Notes under the pieces: model-generated
Database searches by the model: none
What the model saw: the letters and a program-made list of their open reading frames with translations, nothing else
Told to the model about the DNA's origin: nothing
Part shown: positions 25,853 to 32,081 of the stretch, one piece after another
Layout: every line of letters begins with the position of its first letter
Numbering within the stretch: the first letter of the stretch is position 1
Program-made: the position numbers and the translations under genes
Assembly: GCA_029941865.1 (NCBI GenBank)
Contig: JAPYTO010000055.1
Span: forward strand, 1 to 32,081
Direction: 5' to 3'
DNA length: 32,081 nt
Source: Fuerstiella sp.
GTDB lineage: Bacteria > Planctomycetota > Planctomycetia > Planctomycetales > Planctomycetaceae

Positions 25853-25922
25853 CACTGACGTGCCCGGTTCGCCTGGCAATGGGGCGAGCGGGGGACGTGA
25901 GTCCCCTGATTTCGACGCACGC
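25853..25922. repeat. 70-bp direct repeat, copy 2
   Basis: It lies exactly 183 bp from copy 1. Here the whole structure is perfect: cgccccat (25840-25847) pairs with atggggcg (25879-25886), enclosing ccgggcac (25848-25855) paired with gtgcccgg (25860-25867). A further hairpin ggggac (25891-25896) / gtcccc (25901-25906) has a gtga loop. Confidence 0.9.
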
Positions 25923-26029
25923 CCAATATTGTCGGCGTTTCTTTCCTTGGCGATTTTCTGTTTTCGTCGTGTCCGCAGCGCTCACGAAGACGTCCTCTTG
26001 CCGGACGATGTCAGGCAAAAAACACAGTT

Positions 26030-28114
26030 CTAGTGGACTCGTTGTCCCGGGACTGAACCGTCGTCCGGGCTGAGCAAAAAGACGTTCTTACCGCCACCGC
26101 CGCTGGCACAGACCATGCCTTCGCTCAGCCCGAACTTCATCTTGCGAGGTTTTAAATTTGCCACGCAGATCACCAGTCGTCCGACCAGAGTTTCCGGATC
26201 GTAAGCCGCCTTAATGCCGGCAAACACGTTTTTCGTCGTTCCACCGCCCAGGGACAGGGTCAGTTGCAACAGTCTGTCCGCACCTTCAACATGGCCGGCT
26301 TCGACGATACGGGCGACACGCAGGTCGACCTTCATAAAGTCGTCGATGGTACACTCGTCTGCCAGAGGCTCGCTGCCTAGTGCGTCACCCGCGTCCTGCC
26401 ATGTGTCTGCGGGATGAAACTGCGGAGCTGCTGCTTCGCTGGCTTCCGGAGCGGCCGCACCCGCATCAGCGGCGTTGTCTTCTTTGCTTTCTTCAATCAT
26501 AGCTTTAACCTGCTTGTCCTCAATTCGCTTCATCAAATGTTGAAACTTGCTGACCGGCGTTCCCGTCAGCGGTGATTGACTTTCGTCCCAGCTTTCGATG
26601 GGTTTGTTCAACAGCTCTGCCGTCTGTTCTGCCAGTTTTGGCAGGACCGGCGAAAGATAAACGACCAGCTGCCGAAACAGGTTGAGTGCGACAGAGCAGA
26701 CATCCTGCAGTTCAGCGGCTTTCTCTGGATCCTTCCGCAGCACCCATGGTTCCTGATCTTCGACATACTTATTGGCCCTGTCCGCCAACAGCATGATCTC
26801 CCGCATCGCCGCGTTGTAGTTGCAGTCTTCGTAGAATGCAGCCAGTTCCGTCCCTTTGGCAGCGGCATAATCGAAGAGACCACCGTCATCCGGGTAAGTG
26901 TCGCTGAGATTTGACTGAGCCACAAACTTTGCTGAACGCGATGCGAGGTTGACAAGTTTGCCGACAAGATCCGAATTAATCTTTGCGACGAATTCTTCCA
27001 GATTCAGATCGATGTCATCCAGCCCCGATCCCAGCTTGCTGGCGTAATAGTAACGCAGCACGCCTGACGGCAGGTGCTTTGCATACGTCGATGCCATGAC
27101 AAACGTCCCTTTGGACTTTGACATTTTCTCACCAGCCACCGTCAGAAAGCCGTGAATATGTACCTTCTCCGGCAAGCTGAAGCCGGCGGTCTTCAACATG
27201 CCGGGCCAGAACAATGTGTGGAAGTAGGTGATGTCCTTGCCGATGAAATGATGGATTTCCGTGTCGGCGCTTCTCCACCAGGTGTCGAATTCTTCGCCGT
27301 TGGCTGCGCACCACTGTTGTGTTGACGCCATGTATCCGATTGGGGCGTCGAACCAGACGTACCAGTAGTCGCCAGGACTGTCTGGAATCTCGAAACCGAA
27401 GTACGGCGCCGGGCGGGAAATATCCCAGTCCCGCAGCTCGTCCCCCAGAAAGTGGCCTTTCAGGTAATTGGCCACTTCCACCTGCAGGTGGTTGCCAGAC
27501 TGCGTCCAATCGTTAAGAAATTCGTGAAGTTGTTCCAGCTCGATAAACAGATGTCTGGCTGAGCGAACTTCGGGAGTGGCTCCGGAGAGAGTGCTCTTCG
27601 GGTTCACCAGTTCGGCTGGCGTATACGTTTTCGCGCACTTGCTGCAATTGTCTCCCGGCTGATCTTCGCTGCCACAGTACGGACAGGTCCCGCGGACGAA
27701 CCGATCCGCCAGAAACGTCCCGGCTTCTGTATCAAAAAGCTGTTCGACATCCTTTTCTTTGACCAGGCCCGCCTCACGAATTGACTGCCACAATTGGCCG
27801 CAGAGTTCACGATTCTCAGCGCTATTGGTGCTGCCGTAGTTGTCAAATTCAATGTCAAAGGCGGCGAAGTCGCGGATGTGAGCGTCCCTCATATCCGCGA
27901 TGACTTCTTCCTCACTGCGGCCTTCGTTCCGCGCACGAAGCATGATTGCCGTGCCGTGTGTGTCGTCAGCACAGACGTAGATGCAGCGATGTCCTCGCAA
28001 CTTTTGGAATCGTACCCAGATGTCCGTCTGCAGGTATTCGACCAGATGCCCGATGTGAATATGCCCGTTGGCATAGGGCAGGGCGGATGTGACCAGGATT
28101 TTGCGTTGAGTCAT
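26030..28114 (-). CDS. metG: Methionyl-tRNA synthetase
   Basis: The 694-residue product begins at ATG 28114 ([20 protein letters not shown]). The class I HIGH signature is H20-I-G-H23. A zinc knuckle with two CxxC pairs lies in [20 protein letters not shown], the KMSKS loop is [12 protein letters not shown], and there is an all-helical anticodon domain. A C-terminal EMAP-type tRNA-binding OB fold covers about the last 110 residues ([37 protein letters not shown]). It charges tRNA-Met and initiator tRNA. An acidic Ala-rich linker joins the two parts. The frame is open to 28204, but MTQRK is the family start. The ribosome site is weak. Confidence 0.97.
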   Translation of the reverse strand: MTQRKILVTSALPYANGHIHIGHLVEYLQTDIWVRFQKLRGHRCIYVCADDTHGTAIMLRARNEGRSEEEVIADMRDAHIRDFAAFDIEFDNYGSTNSAENRELCGQLWQSIREAGLVKEKDVEQLFDTEAGTFLADRFVRGTCPYCGSEDQPGDNCSKCAKTYTPAELVNPKSTLSGATPEVRSARHLFIELEQLHEFLNDWTQSGNHLQVEVANYLKGHFLGDELRDWDISRPAPYFGFEIPDSPGDYWYVWFDAPIGYMASTQQWCAANGEEFDTWWRSADTEIHHFIGKDITYFHTLFWPGMLKTAGFSLPEKVHIHGFLTVAGEKMSKSKGTFVMASTYAKHLPSGVLRYYYASKLGSGLDDIDLNLEEFVAKINSDLVGKLVNLASRSAKFVAQSNLSDTYPDDGGLFDYAAAKGTELAAFYEDCNYNAAMREIMLLADRANKYVEDQEPWVLRKDPEKAAELQDVCSVALNLFRQLVVYLSPVLPKLAEQTAELLNKPIESWDESQSPLTGTPVSKFQHLMKRIEDKQVKAMIEESKEDNAADAGAAAPEASEAAAPQFHPADTWQDAGDALGSEPLADECTIDDFMKVDLRVARIVEAGHVEGADRLLQLTLSLGGGTTKNVFAGIKAAYDPETLVGRLVICVANLKPRKMKFGLSEGMVCASGGGGKNVFLLSPDDGSVPGQRVH

Positions 28115-28288
28115 TTTGACAGAATCATCAGAAGAAACAGGGGCGCCGCGAATTGGACCTGACAACGTGACGGCGGTCAATGTGGTACGAACAGTTGATT
28201 TCAAGACCCGACGAATTCAAGCCGGTTCGCCGCATGGCACATCCGGTGTCGTGATCGTCGTATGTGGTCGAGACCAGCATCCAGCGGA

Positions 28289-29137
28289 TCACGTCACGTT
28301 ATGAGTCATTGGCCGCGACACCAGTTTTACGCAGATCAGACAGGTGACGACGCTGAAGGCGACGGTCACTCCGACACAAACGGGCATCGACGGCAGTGAG
28401 TCTGTCACGGGTAGTGTTCCAGAGTAAAGCAGTCGTCTGAGTCCGGCAACGCCGTATGTCAGAGGGTTCAATCGAACAATCCACGACAGCCAGTCACTAC
28501 CCCCACCGGGAAAGAAGGCTCCCGACAGCAGCCACATCGGCATCAGAAAGATGCTCATGATCGCATGGAATCCCTGAGTTGAATTCATCGGCCAGGCAAT
28601 CAGGAACCCCAGAGCCGTCAGTTCAACAGCGATCAATATCAGAAACAGAGCTGCCAGGATGGCTGGCACGGGATCCAGTGTGATCTGCAACGCGGGACTC
28701 AATCCGACATAGCTGAGCAACGGGCCCACCAGCAGAAATAATCCCGCCTGTATGACGGCCAGCACAGTCCCCCCCAGCACCTTTCCCATGACGATGACTG
28801 ATCGAGGCACAGGCGCCGCCAGCACACCCTGCAGAAATCCCTCGCGTCGATCTTCGATAATTGAGATCGTTGAGAAGATGGCGGTAAACATCACGATAAG
28901 GACTGCGACTCCCGGGAAAAAGTATTCCTGATAAGTGAGCGGCTGTGAAAGTCCGGCCGCCCATTTCGGGGGCTGAAATGACCCGCCAAGGCCGGCTCCA
29001 AACAGGACCCAAAAGATCACCGGCTGGCCAATGGCCCCGATGACTCGGGTGCGCTGTCGAAAGAAGCGTATCAATTCCCGCCACGCCAAAGCCCAAGCAG
29101 CGGACCACATGCTGCCAGGTTGTGAGGACGCATTCAC
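28289..29137 (-). CDS. ABC-2 type transporter permease
   Basis: The 282-residue product has six hydrophobic segments in the ABC-2 arrangement, including PVIFWVLFGAGLGGSF, FFPGVAVLIVMFTAIFSTISIIEDRREGFLQGVLAAPVPRSVIVMGK (family signature region) and LMPMWLLSGAFFPGGG. It forms a half-exporter membrane domain with the adjacent ATPase. The start is GTG 29137, with a strong ribosome site (GAGGAGG seven nt upstream) and a GTGA overlap with the ATPase stop. The substrate is unknown. Confidence 0.92.
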   Translation of the reverse strand: MNASSQPGSMWSAAWALAWRELIRFFRQRTRVIGAIGQPVIFWVLFGAGLGGSFQPPKWAAGLSQPLTYQEYFFPGVAVLIVMFTAIFSTISIIEDRREGFLQGVLAAPVPRSVIVMGKVLGGTVLAVIQAGLFLLVGPLLSYVGLSPALQITLDPVPAILAALFLILIAVELTALGFLIAWPMNSTQGFHAIMSIFLMPMWLLSGAFFPGGGSDWLSWIVRLNPLTYGVAGLRRLLYSGTLPVTDSLPSMPVCVGVTVAFSVVTCLICVKLVSRPMTHNVT

Positions 29138-30105
29138 GAGGCCGCCTCCTCAGAATCCTGCAAAACGTCATCCGGCAATACGTCGTCTGCGAAGCCACGC
29201 CCGGTGACTTCCAGAAATACGTCTTCCAGAGAGGGACAGGCCACTTCGGCCGACAGAACTCGGTCTCCGCATGTGGACATCACGTGTTGCAACGCCGCCG
29301 CTCCGTCTGGTACGCGAAAGCACATGCGGTTGCCAACGTTGCGAGCTTTGACCTGCAGCAGTGACTCGAGTACCGGTCTTAGCTCAACAGGGTCGCGACT
29401 TCGGATCGAGAGTCGATCACCGTCAATCGATGCCTGAAGTGTCTGGGGGGAGCCCTGACTTATGACTCGCCCTTTGTCCATCAGCACCAGGTGGGCACAG
29501 GTTTCGGCTTCCTGCATCAGATGAGTTGTCAGAACGACGGTCGTTCCTTCTTTTTGTTGCTGTTCATGAATCATGTCCCAGAACTGTCGACGGGCAGCTG
29601 GGTCCAGTCCGGTGCTGGGCTCATCAAGCAACAGCACTTCCGGGCGGTGCAACAGTCCTTTGGCCAGTTCAACTCGCCGCCGCAGCCCGCCGGATAACTC
29701 GCCGACAATCGACTTCTTACGGTCGGACAACGAAAACTGTTCCAGCAGTTCATCGATCCGACTGATAAGCGGTTTGCGGGAAAGGCCGTAGATTCGACCG
29801 TGGCACAGAAGATTCTCGGCAACCGTGAGCCGCGGATCGACGGCCGGTGACTGAAACGTGACACCCAGCTTTCGCCGTATCGAGGCGGGATCATTCTTCA
29901 GGTCTATGCCGCAAATACTGATGTTGCCAGCCTGCAGTGGAAGCAGCGTCGCGAACAGGCGAAACAGCGTGGTCTTGCCGGAACCATTCGGTCCCAGCAA
30001 TCCAAACACTGTGCCCTTGTGCACTTCCAGGTCGACTGCTGTCAGCGCAGCGGTCTCACCATAGGAGTGGGAGACACTTGCGGCGCTGATGCAGATATCC
30101 GACAT
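29134..30105 (-). CDS. ABC transporter ATP-binding protein (ABC-2 exporter type)
   Basis: The 323-residue product has Walker A GPNGSGKTT, signature LSGGLRRRVELAKG, Walker B VLLLDEPSTGLDP and switch histidine TTHLMQEAE. A ~90-residue C-terminal extension follows (DGDRLSIRSRDPVELR), typical of DrrA/NatA-like exporters. It powers the adjacent permease. The ATG at 30105 was chosen; a TTG at 30123 is less likely. The pair sits directly downstream of the oxidase genes after a 197-bp gap containing a long inverted repeat. Confidence 0.93.
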   Translation of the reverse strand: MSDICISAASVSHSYGETAALTAVDLEVHKGTVFGLLGPNGSGKTTLFRLFATLLPLQAGNISICGIDLKNDPASIRRKLGVTFQSPAVDPRLTVAENLLCHGRIYGLSRKPLISRIDELLEQFSLSDRKKSIVGELSGGLRRRVELAKGLLHRPEVLLLDEPSTGLDPAARRQFWDMIHEQQQKEGTTVVLTTHLMQEAETCAHLVLMDKGRVISQGSPQTLQASIDGDRLSIRSRDPVELRPVLESLLQVKARNVGNRMCFRVPDGAAALQHVMSTCGDRVLSAEVACPSLEDVFLEVTGRGFADDVLPDDVLQDSEEAAS

Positions 30106-30192
30106 GGCTGAACACGAACTCAAAATATGTTGTGCCGGATGGTGCCGTTGGGCGTGCCCCTACAGCAGTCTTCAAAATCACGCGGTCGTTCT

Positions 30193-30254
30193 GTAGCGGA
30201 ATTCGCCAAGAATTTCGGCAGTAACAGGTCGAAAGCCTTGGCGGCTTCCGCTAC
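30193..30254. repeat. Long imperfect inverted repeat
   Basis: An 18-bp arm at 30193-30210 pairs with 30237-30254 at 16 of 18 positions (mismatches in the middle). A second inner stem tttcg (30213-30217) / cgaaa (30230-30234) lies inside. It lies between the oxidase subunit IV stop and the ABC ATPase start, and has no T run on either side. It could be a terminator, an mRNA 3' stabiliser or a dispersed genomic repeat. Confidence 0.8.
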
Positions 30255-30302
30255 GACAAAAAGTAAAATGCTCTATTGCCGCACAGCAGCAGTCCGCCAA
30301 CG

Positions 30303-30797
30303 CTATTCGGCTTTCTCAGCGGAAGCGGCCGGGGCTGTTTCGGTTGATTCGACGGGAAGATCAACAGCGTCATCGCCCTCATCAGAGTGGCCTGGATTCT
30401 CCTGCTTTTCCGCGTGCTCTATGTTGTCCGTATGACCGCCGTGCTCTGAATGGCTGGCATGATCTTCCATTTCCTGCCTCCATTCGGCCTGGGGAGCCAA
30501 AGGTGTGTAGTAGGCCACACCGATGTCGGGCAGCAAAGCCAGTGGCAGGCCGATGGCCAGAATCGTGGTGGGAGCCAACAACACGTACTTCCAGTTGCCT
30601 TCGAACTTCAGATGCATAAAGAACATCATCACGCACAAAGCCTTGCAGACGGCAACAGCCAACACCAGCACGATAGTCACCAGGTGGTTACTGAAGCCAG
30701 CCACGTCAAACGCGACGGAAAGCCCGGTGAACACACACAGTACTGCAAAGACTGCCAGGTAGTTGACGTGATGGGCACTGTCATCATCGTGTGCCAT
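30303..30797 (-). CDS. Cytochrome c oxidase subunit IV-like protein with His-rich tail
   Basis: The 164-residue product has three hydrophobic segments in the first ~100 residues. The prokaryotic subunit IV signature is CKALCVMMFFMHLKFE between helices two and three. It is a small membrane subunit of the heme-copper oxidase. The last ~60 residues are acidic and histidine-rich: six His in residues 113-137. This tail is not part of the usual family and could bind metal, or simply face the aqueous side. The ATG at 30797 follows the subunit III gene by 51 nt, so they are co-transcribed. Confidence 0.92.
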   Translation of the reverse strand: MAHDDDSAHHVNYLAVFAVLCVFTGLSVAFDVAGFSNHLVTIVLVLAVAVCKALCVMMFFMHLKFEGNWKYVLLAPTTILAIGLPLALLPDIGVAYYTPLAPQAEWRQEMEDHASHSEHGGHTDNIEHAEKQENPGHSDEGDDAVDLPVESTETAPAASAEKAE

Positions 30798-30848
30798 GAA
30801 ATTCGATCCTGTATGTGCCCAGAGGCGAAAGAACGAGAACTGAAGGAA

Positions 30849-31889
30849 TTAAGCAATGTACAGCAGTGGAAACAGAAAGATCCAGACGAGGTCTACAAAG
30901 TGCCAGTACAGGCCACTGTTCTCTACCCAGTCTGTCCATTTCTCATCAAGATTGTTGCCCTGCAATAAGGGCCGAGCGAACAGCAGCATGCCGACAATCA
31001 CGTGAATGGCGTGAAAACCCGTCATAAGAAAATAGATAGAAGCAAACAGATTTCCGTAGAGTACAGGATGGGGCTTAAAGACACCTGACTGTACTGCCTC
31101 ACCGTAGTTCGGATCACTCTTCATACGTTCCAATTCGGCAGTCACCTCTGCAAATTCCAGTGCTGGCAGCGATTCACCTTCCTGCAATGCTTCACGAGCA
31201 GCCAGGTAGCGGGGTCCGGTGGCGACCGGAACCTTCTCAAGAGAAACGTTGGCCACGATGTGCTGGTGAATATTCTGCCATTTGCCATAGAGAGCGACAT
31301 CATGCGGCACTGATGCTTTGAGACCGGAATCGGTCCCCTCGGAACTCTTCGCAAAGACATCAAGCTGAGCGCTGACAGTTGCCAGGTCGTCAGGCTGAGC
31401 AACATCAATTGCCTCGGCATCCGTGTAAACCGCAAACCGCTTCCGGACGACCTGTTCCAACTCACGGTCCACCTTGTAGATCGCCTGAGTCGGCGTTTCC
31501 GCAATATGACTGGGCAGAATATCGTGAGAGAACTTTCCGTAGTATTCGTAGGATTTAACGCCCAGAAAGACGAACGCCAGAGCCATGGTATACGTCAAGT
31601 ACTGCCGAGCTCGCTTAAAGTCTTTCTTTGCCATGGCTTCGTGGGCCACAACGACGAAATAGCTGGACACGATCAGCACGAACGTGTTGAACCCGCCCCA
31701 GAACACCAGAATGTGAGTATCGGCAGGGTCTGTGGGCCAGCCGGGGGAACCGATCCGCAGCACGATATACGCACCGATAAATGCCGTGAAGAACATGATT
31801 TCCGTGCCGAGAAACAACCACAATCCGAGTTTTGAATTCGGAATGGGAAGGCCCATTTTGAGGGCCGTTGGCGGAGTACTGTGTGACAT
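30849..31889 (-). CDS. coxC: Cytochrome c oxidase subunit III with large insertion
   Basis: The 346-residue product carries the subunit III helices: [21 protein letters not shown] (about 21-41), [18 protein letters not shown] (63-80), [19 protein letters not shown] (99-117). After a long soluble stretch it resumes with [21 protein letters not shown] (280-300) and [19 protein letters not shown]. It completes the oxidase that reduces O2 to water. About 150 residues (122-277) separate helices three and four, where the usual ~200-residue five-helix subunits have a short loop. The insert is polar and helical and probably lies outside the membrane. The operon continues past the right edge, where subunits I and II would be expected. 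Confidence 0.93.
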   Translation of the reverse strand: MSHSTPPTALKMGLPIPNSKLGLWLFLGTEIMFFTAFIGAYIVLRIGSPGWPTDPADTHILVFWGGFNTFVLIVSSYFVVVAHEAMAKKDFKRARQYLTYTMALAFVFLGVKSYEYYGKFSHDILPSHIAETPTQAIYKVDRELEQVVRKRFAVYTDAEAIDVAQPDDLATVSAQLDVFAKSSEGTDSGLKASVPHDVALYGKWQNIHQHIVANVSLEKVPVATGPRYLAAREALQEGESLPALEFAEVTAELERMKSDPNYGEAVQSGVFKPHPVLYGNLFASIYFLMTGFHAIHVIVGMLLFARPLLQGNNLDEKWTDWVENSGLYWHFVDLVWIFLFPLLYIA

Positions 31890-32081
31890 AGTTTTGAATC
31901 AACTTCTAACGAACACGACACGCCGAGTATCGTAAACGGCGATTTCAGTTATGGAGTGTCAACTCCGAGCAAACCGCCTGAGCGACATACGTGAATCGAA
32001 GCTCGCCTATGGCGAGCTGTTATCCAAATGCTGTTAACCTGAGAAAATCCAACACCAATGCGATTAACAACGAGGGGAGAC
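31890..32081. other. Upstream flank of the oxidase subunit III gene
   Basis: No gene could be supported here. Two short minus-strand frames are open to the window edge and could be the tail of a preceding gene, but neither looks like a known oxidase subunit. An 8-bp hairpin lies at 32000-32018. Confidence 0.35.
32000..32018. terminator. 8-bp perfect hairpin upstream of coxC
   Basis: agctcgcc (32000-32007) pairs with ggcgagct (32011-32018) around a tat loop. There is no T run after it on either strand. It could mark the 3' end of the preceding gene or be an mRNA processing site within the oxidase operon. Confidence 0.4.

Larger units (their letters stand above)
25461..26029. other. Repeat-rich intergenic region between metG and the PIG-L gene
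   Basis: This 569-bp region has no credible gene (its open frames consist of repeat sequence). It contains two 70-bp direct repeats and a 61-bp inverted-repeat element between them, described separately. On the transcribed (minus) strand it is the metG 3' side and the PIG-L 5' leader. Confidence 0.7.

Noticed and set aside
25670-25922. CRISPR interpretation of the direct repeats
   Set aside because: There are only two repeats, 70 bp long with a 113-bp structured spacer, and no cas genes nearby.
25642-26073. 143-codon plus-strand frame and opposite-strand frames in the repeat-rich region
   Set aside because: The translation consists of the direct repeats and hairpin sequence and runs into metG; it is not a protein.

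Overview
The window looks like ordinary chromosome from a planctomycete (Planctomycetota; a Fuerstiella- or Planctomycetaceae-like member is my best guess from memory, not from a search). The reasons are: a BBP7-type outer-membrane barrel, a giant Calx-beta/SdrD-like surface protein, an alternative GlmU-like enzyme, a hydantoinase-fold protein of the tetrahydromethanopterin/methanofuran C1 pathway, a large von Willebrand A membrane protein, GTG starts supported by Shine-Dalgarno spacing, and structured intergenic repeats. There are no phage, plasmid, IS, CRISPR or rRNA genes, and I found no convincing tRNA. Layout: (1) 2-5995, + strand: the C-terminal ~1,997 residues of a very large surface protein whose start lies outside the window. 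(2) 6138-14205, all - strand: GlmU-like nucleotidyltransferase/acyltransferase, an APC-type permease, then a tight three-gene unit (read from the right: histidine kinase, response regulator, MfnF-like C1-pathway protein), then a membrane fatty-acid desaturase. (3) 14503-22898, + strand: a small sugar-binding-fold-like protein translationally coupled to a secreted glycerophosphodiesterase, a vWA-domain membrane protein behind a sigma70-like promoter, a polytopic membrane protein, and argS with a coiled-coil insertion. (4) 22970-31889, - strand: BBP7 outer-membrane protein, PIG-L deacetylase, a ~570-bp intergenic region filled with structured repeats, metG, an ABC-2 exporter pair, and cytochrome oxidase subunits IV and III (the oxidase operon enters from the right edge). 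The most noteworthy signals are: the paired direct repeats flanking an inverted-repeat, partly cloverleaf-like element between metG and the PIG-L gene; a second long inverted repeat downstream of the oxidase genes; a two-component system fused into an operon with a C1-pathway gene; large lineage-specific insertions in ArgS and in cytochrome oxidase subunit III; and a duplicated aromatic-rich module in the surface protein that is not part of any domain I can name. I do not see a clear new defence or mobile system.
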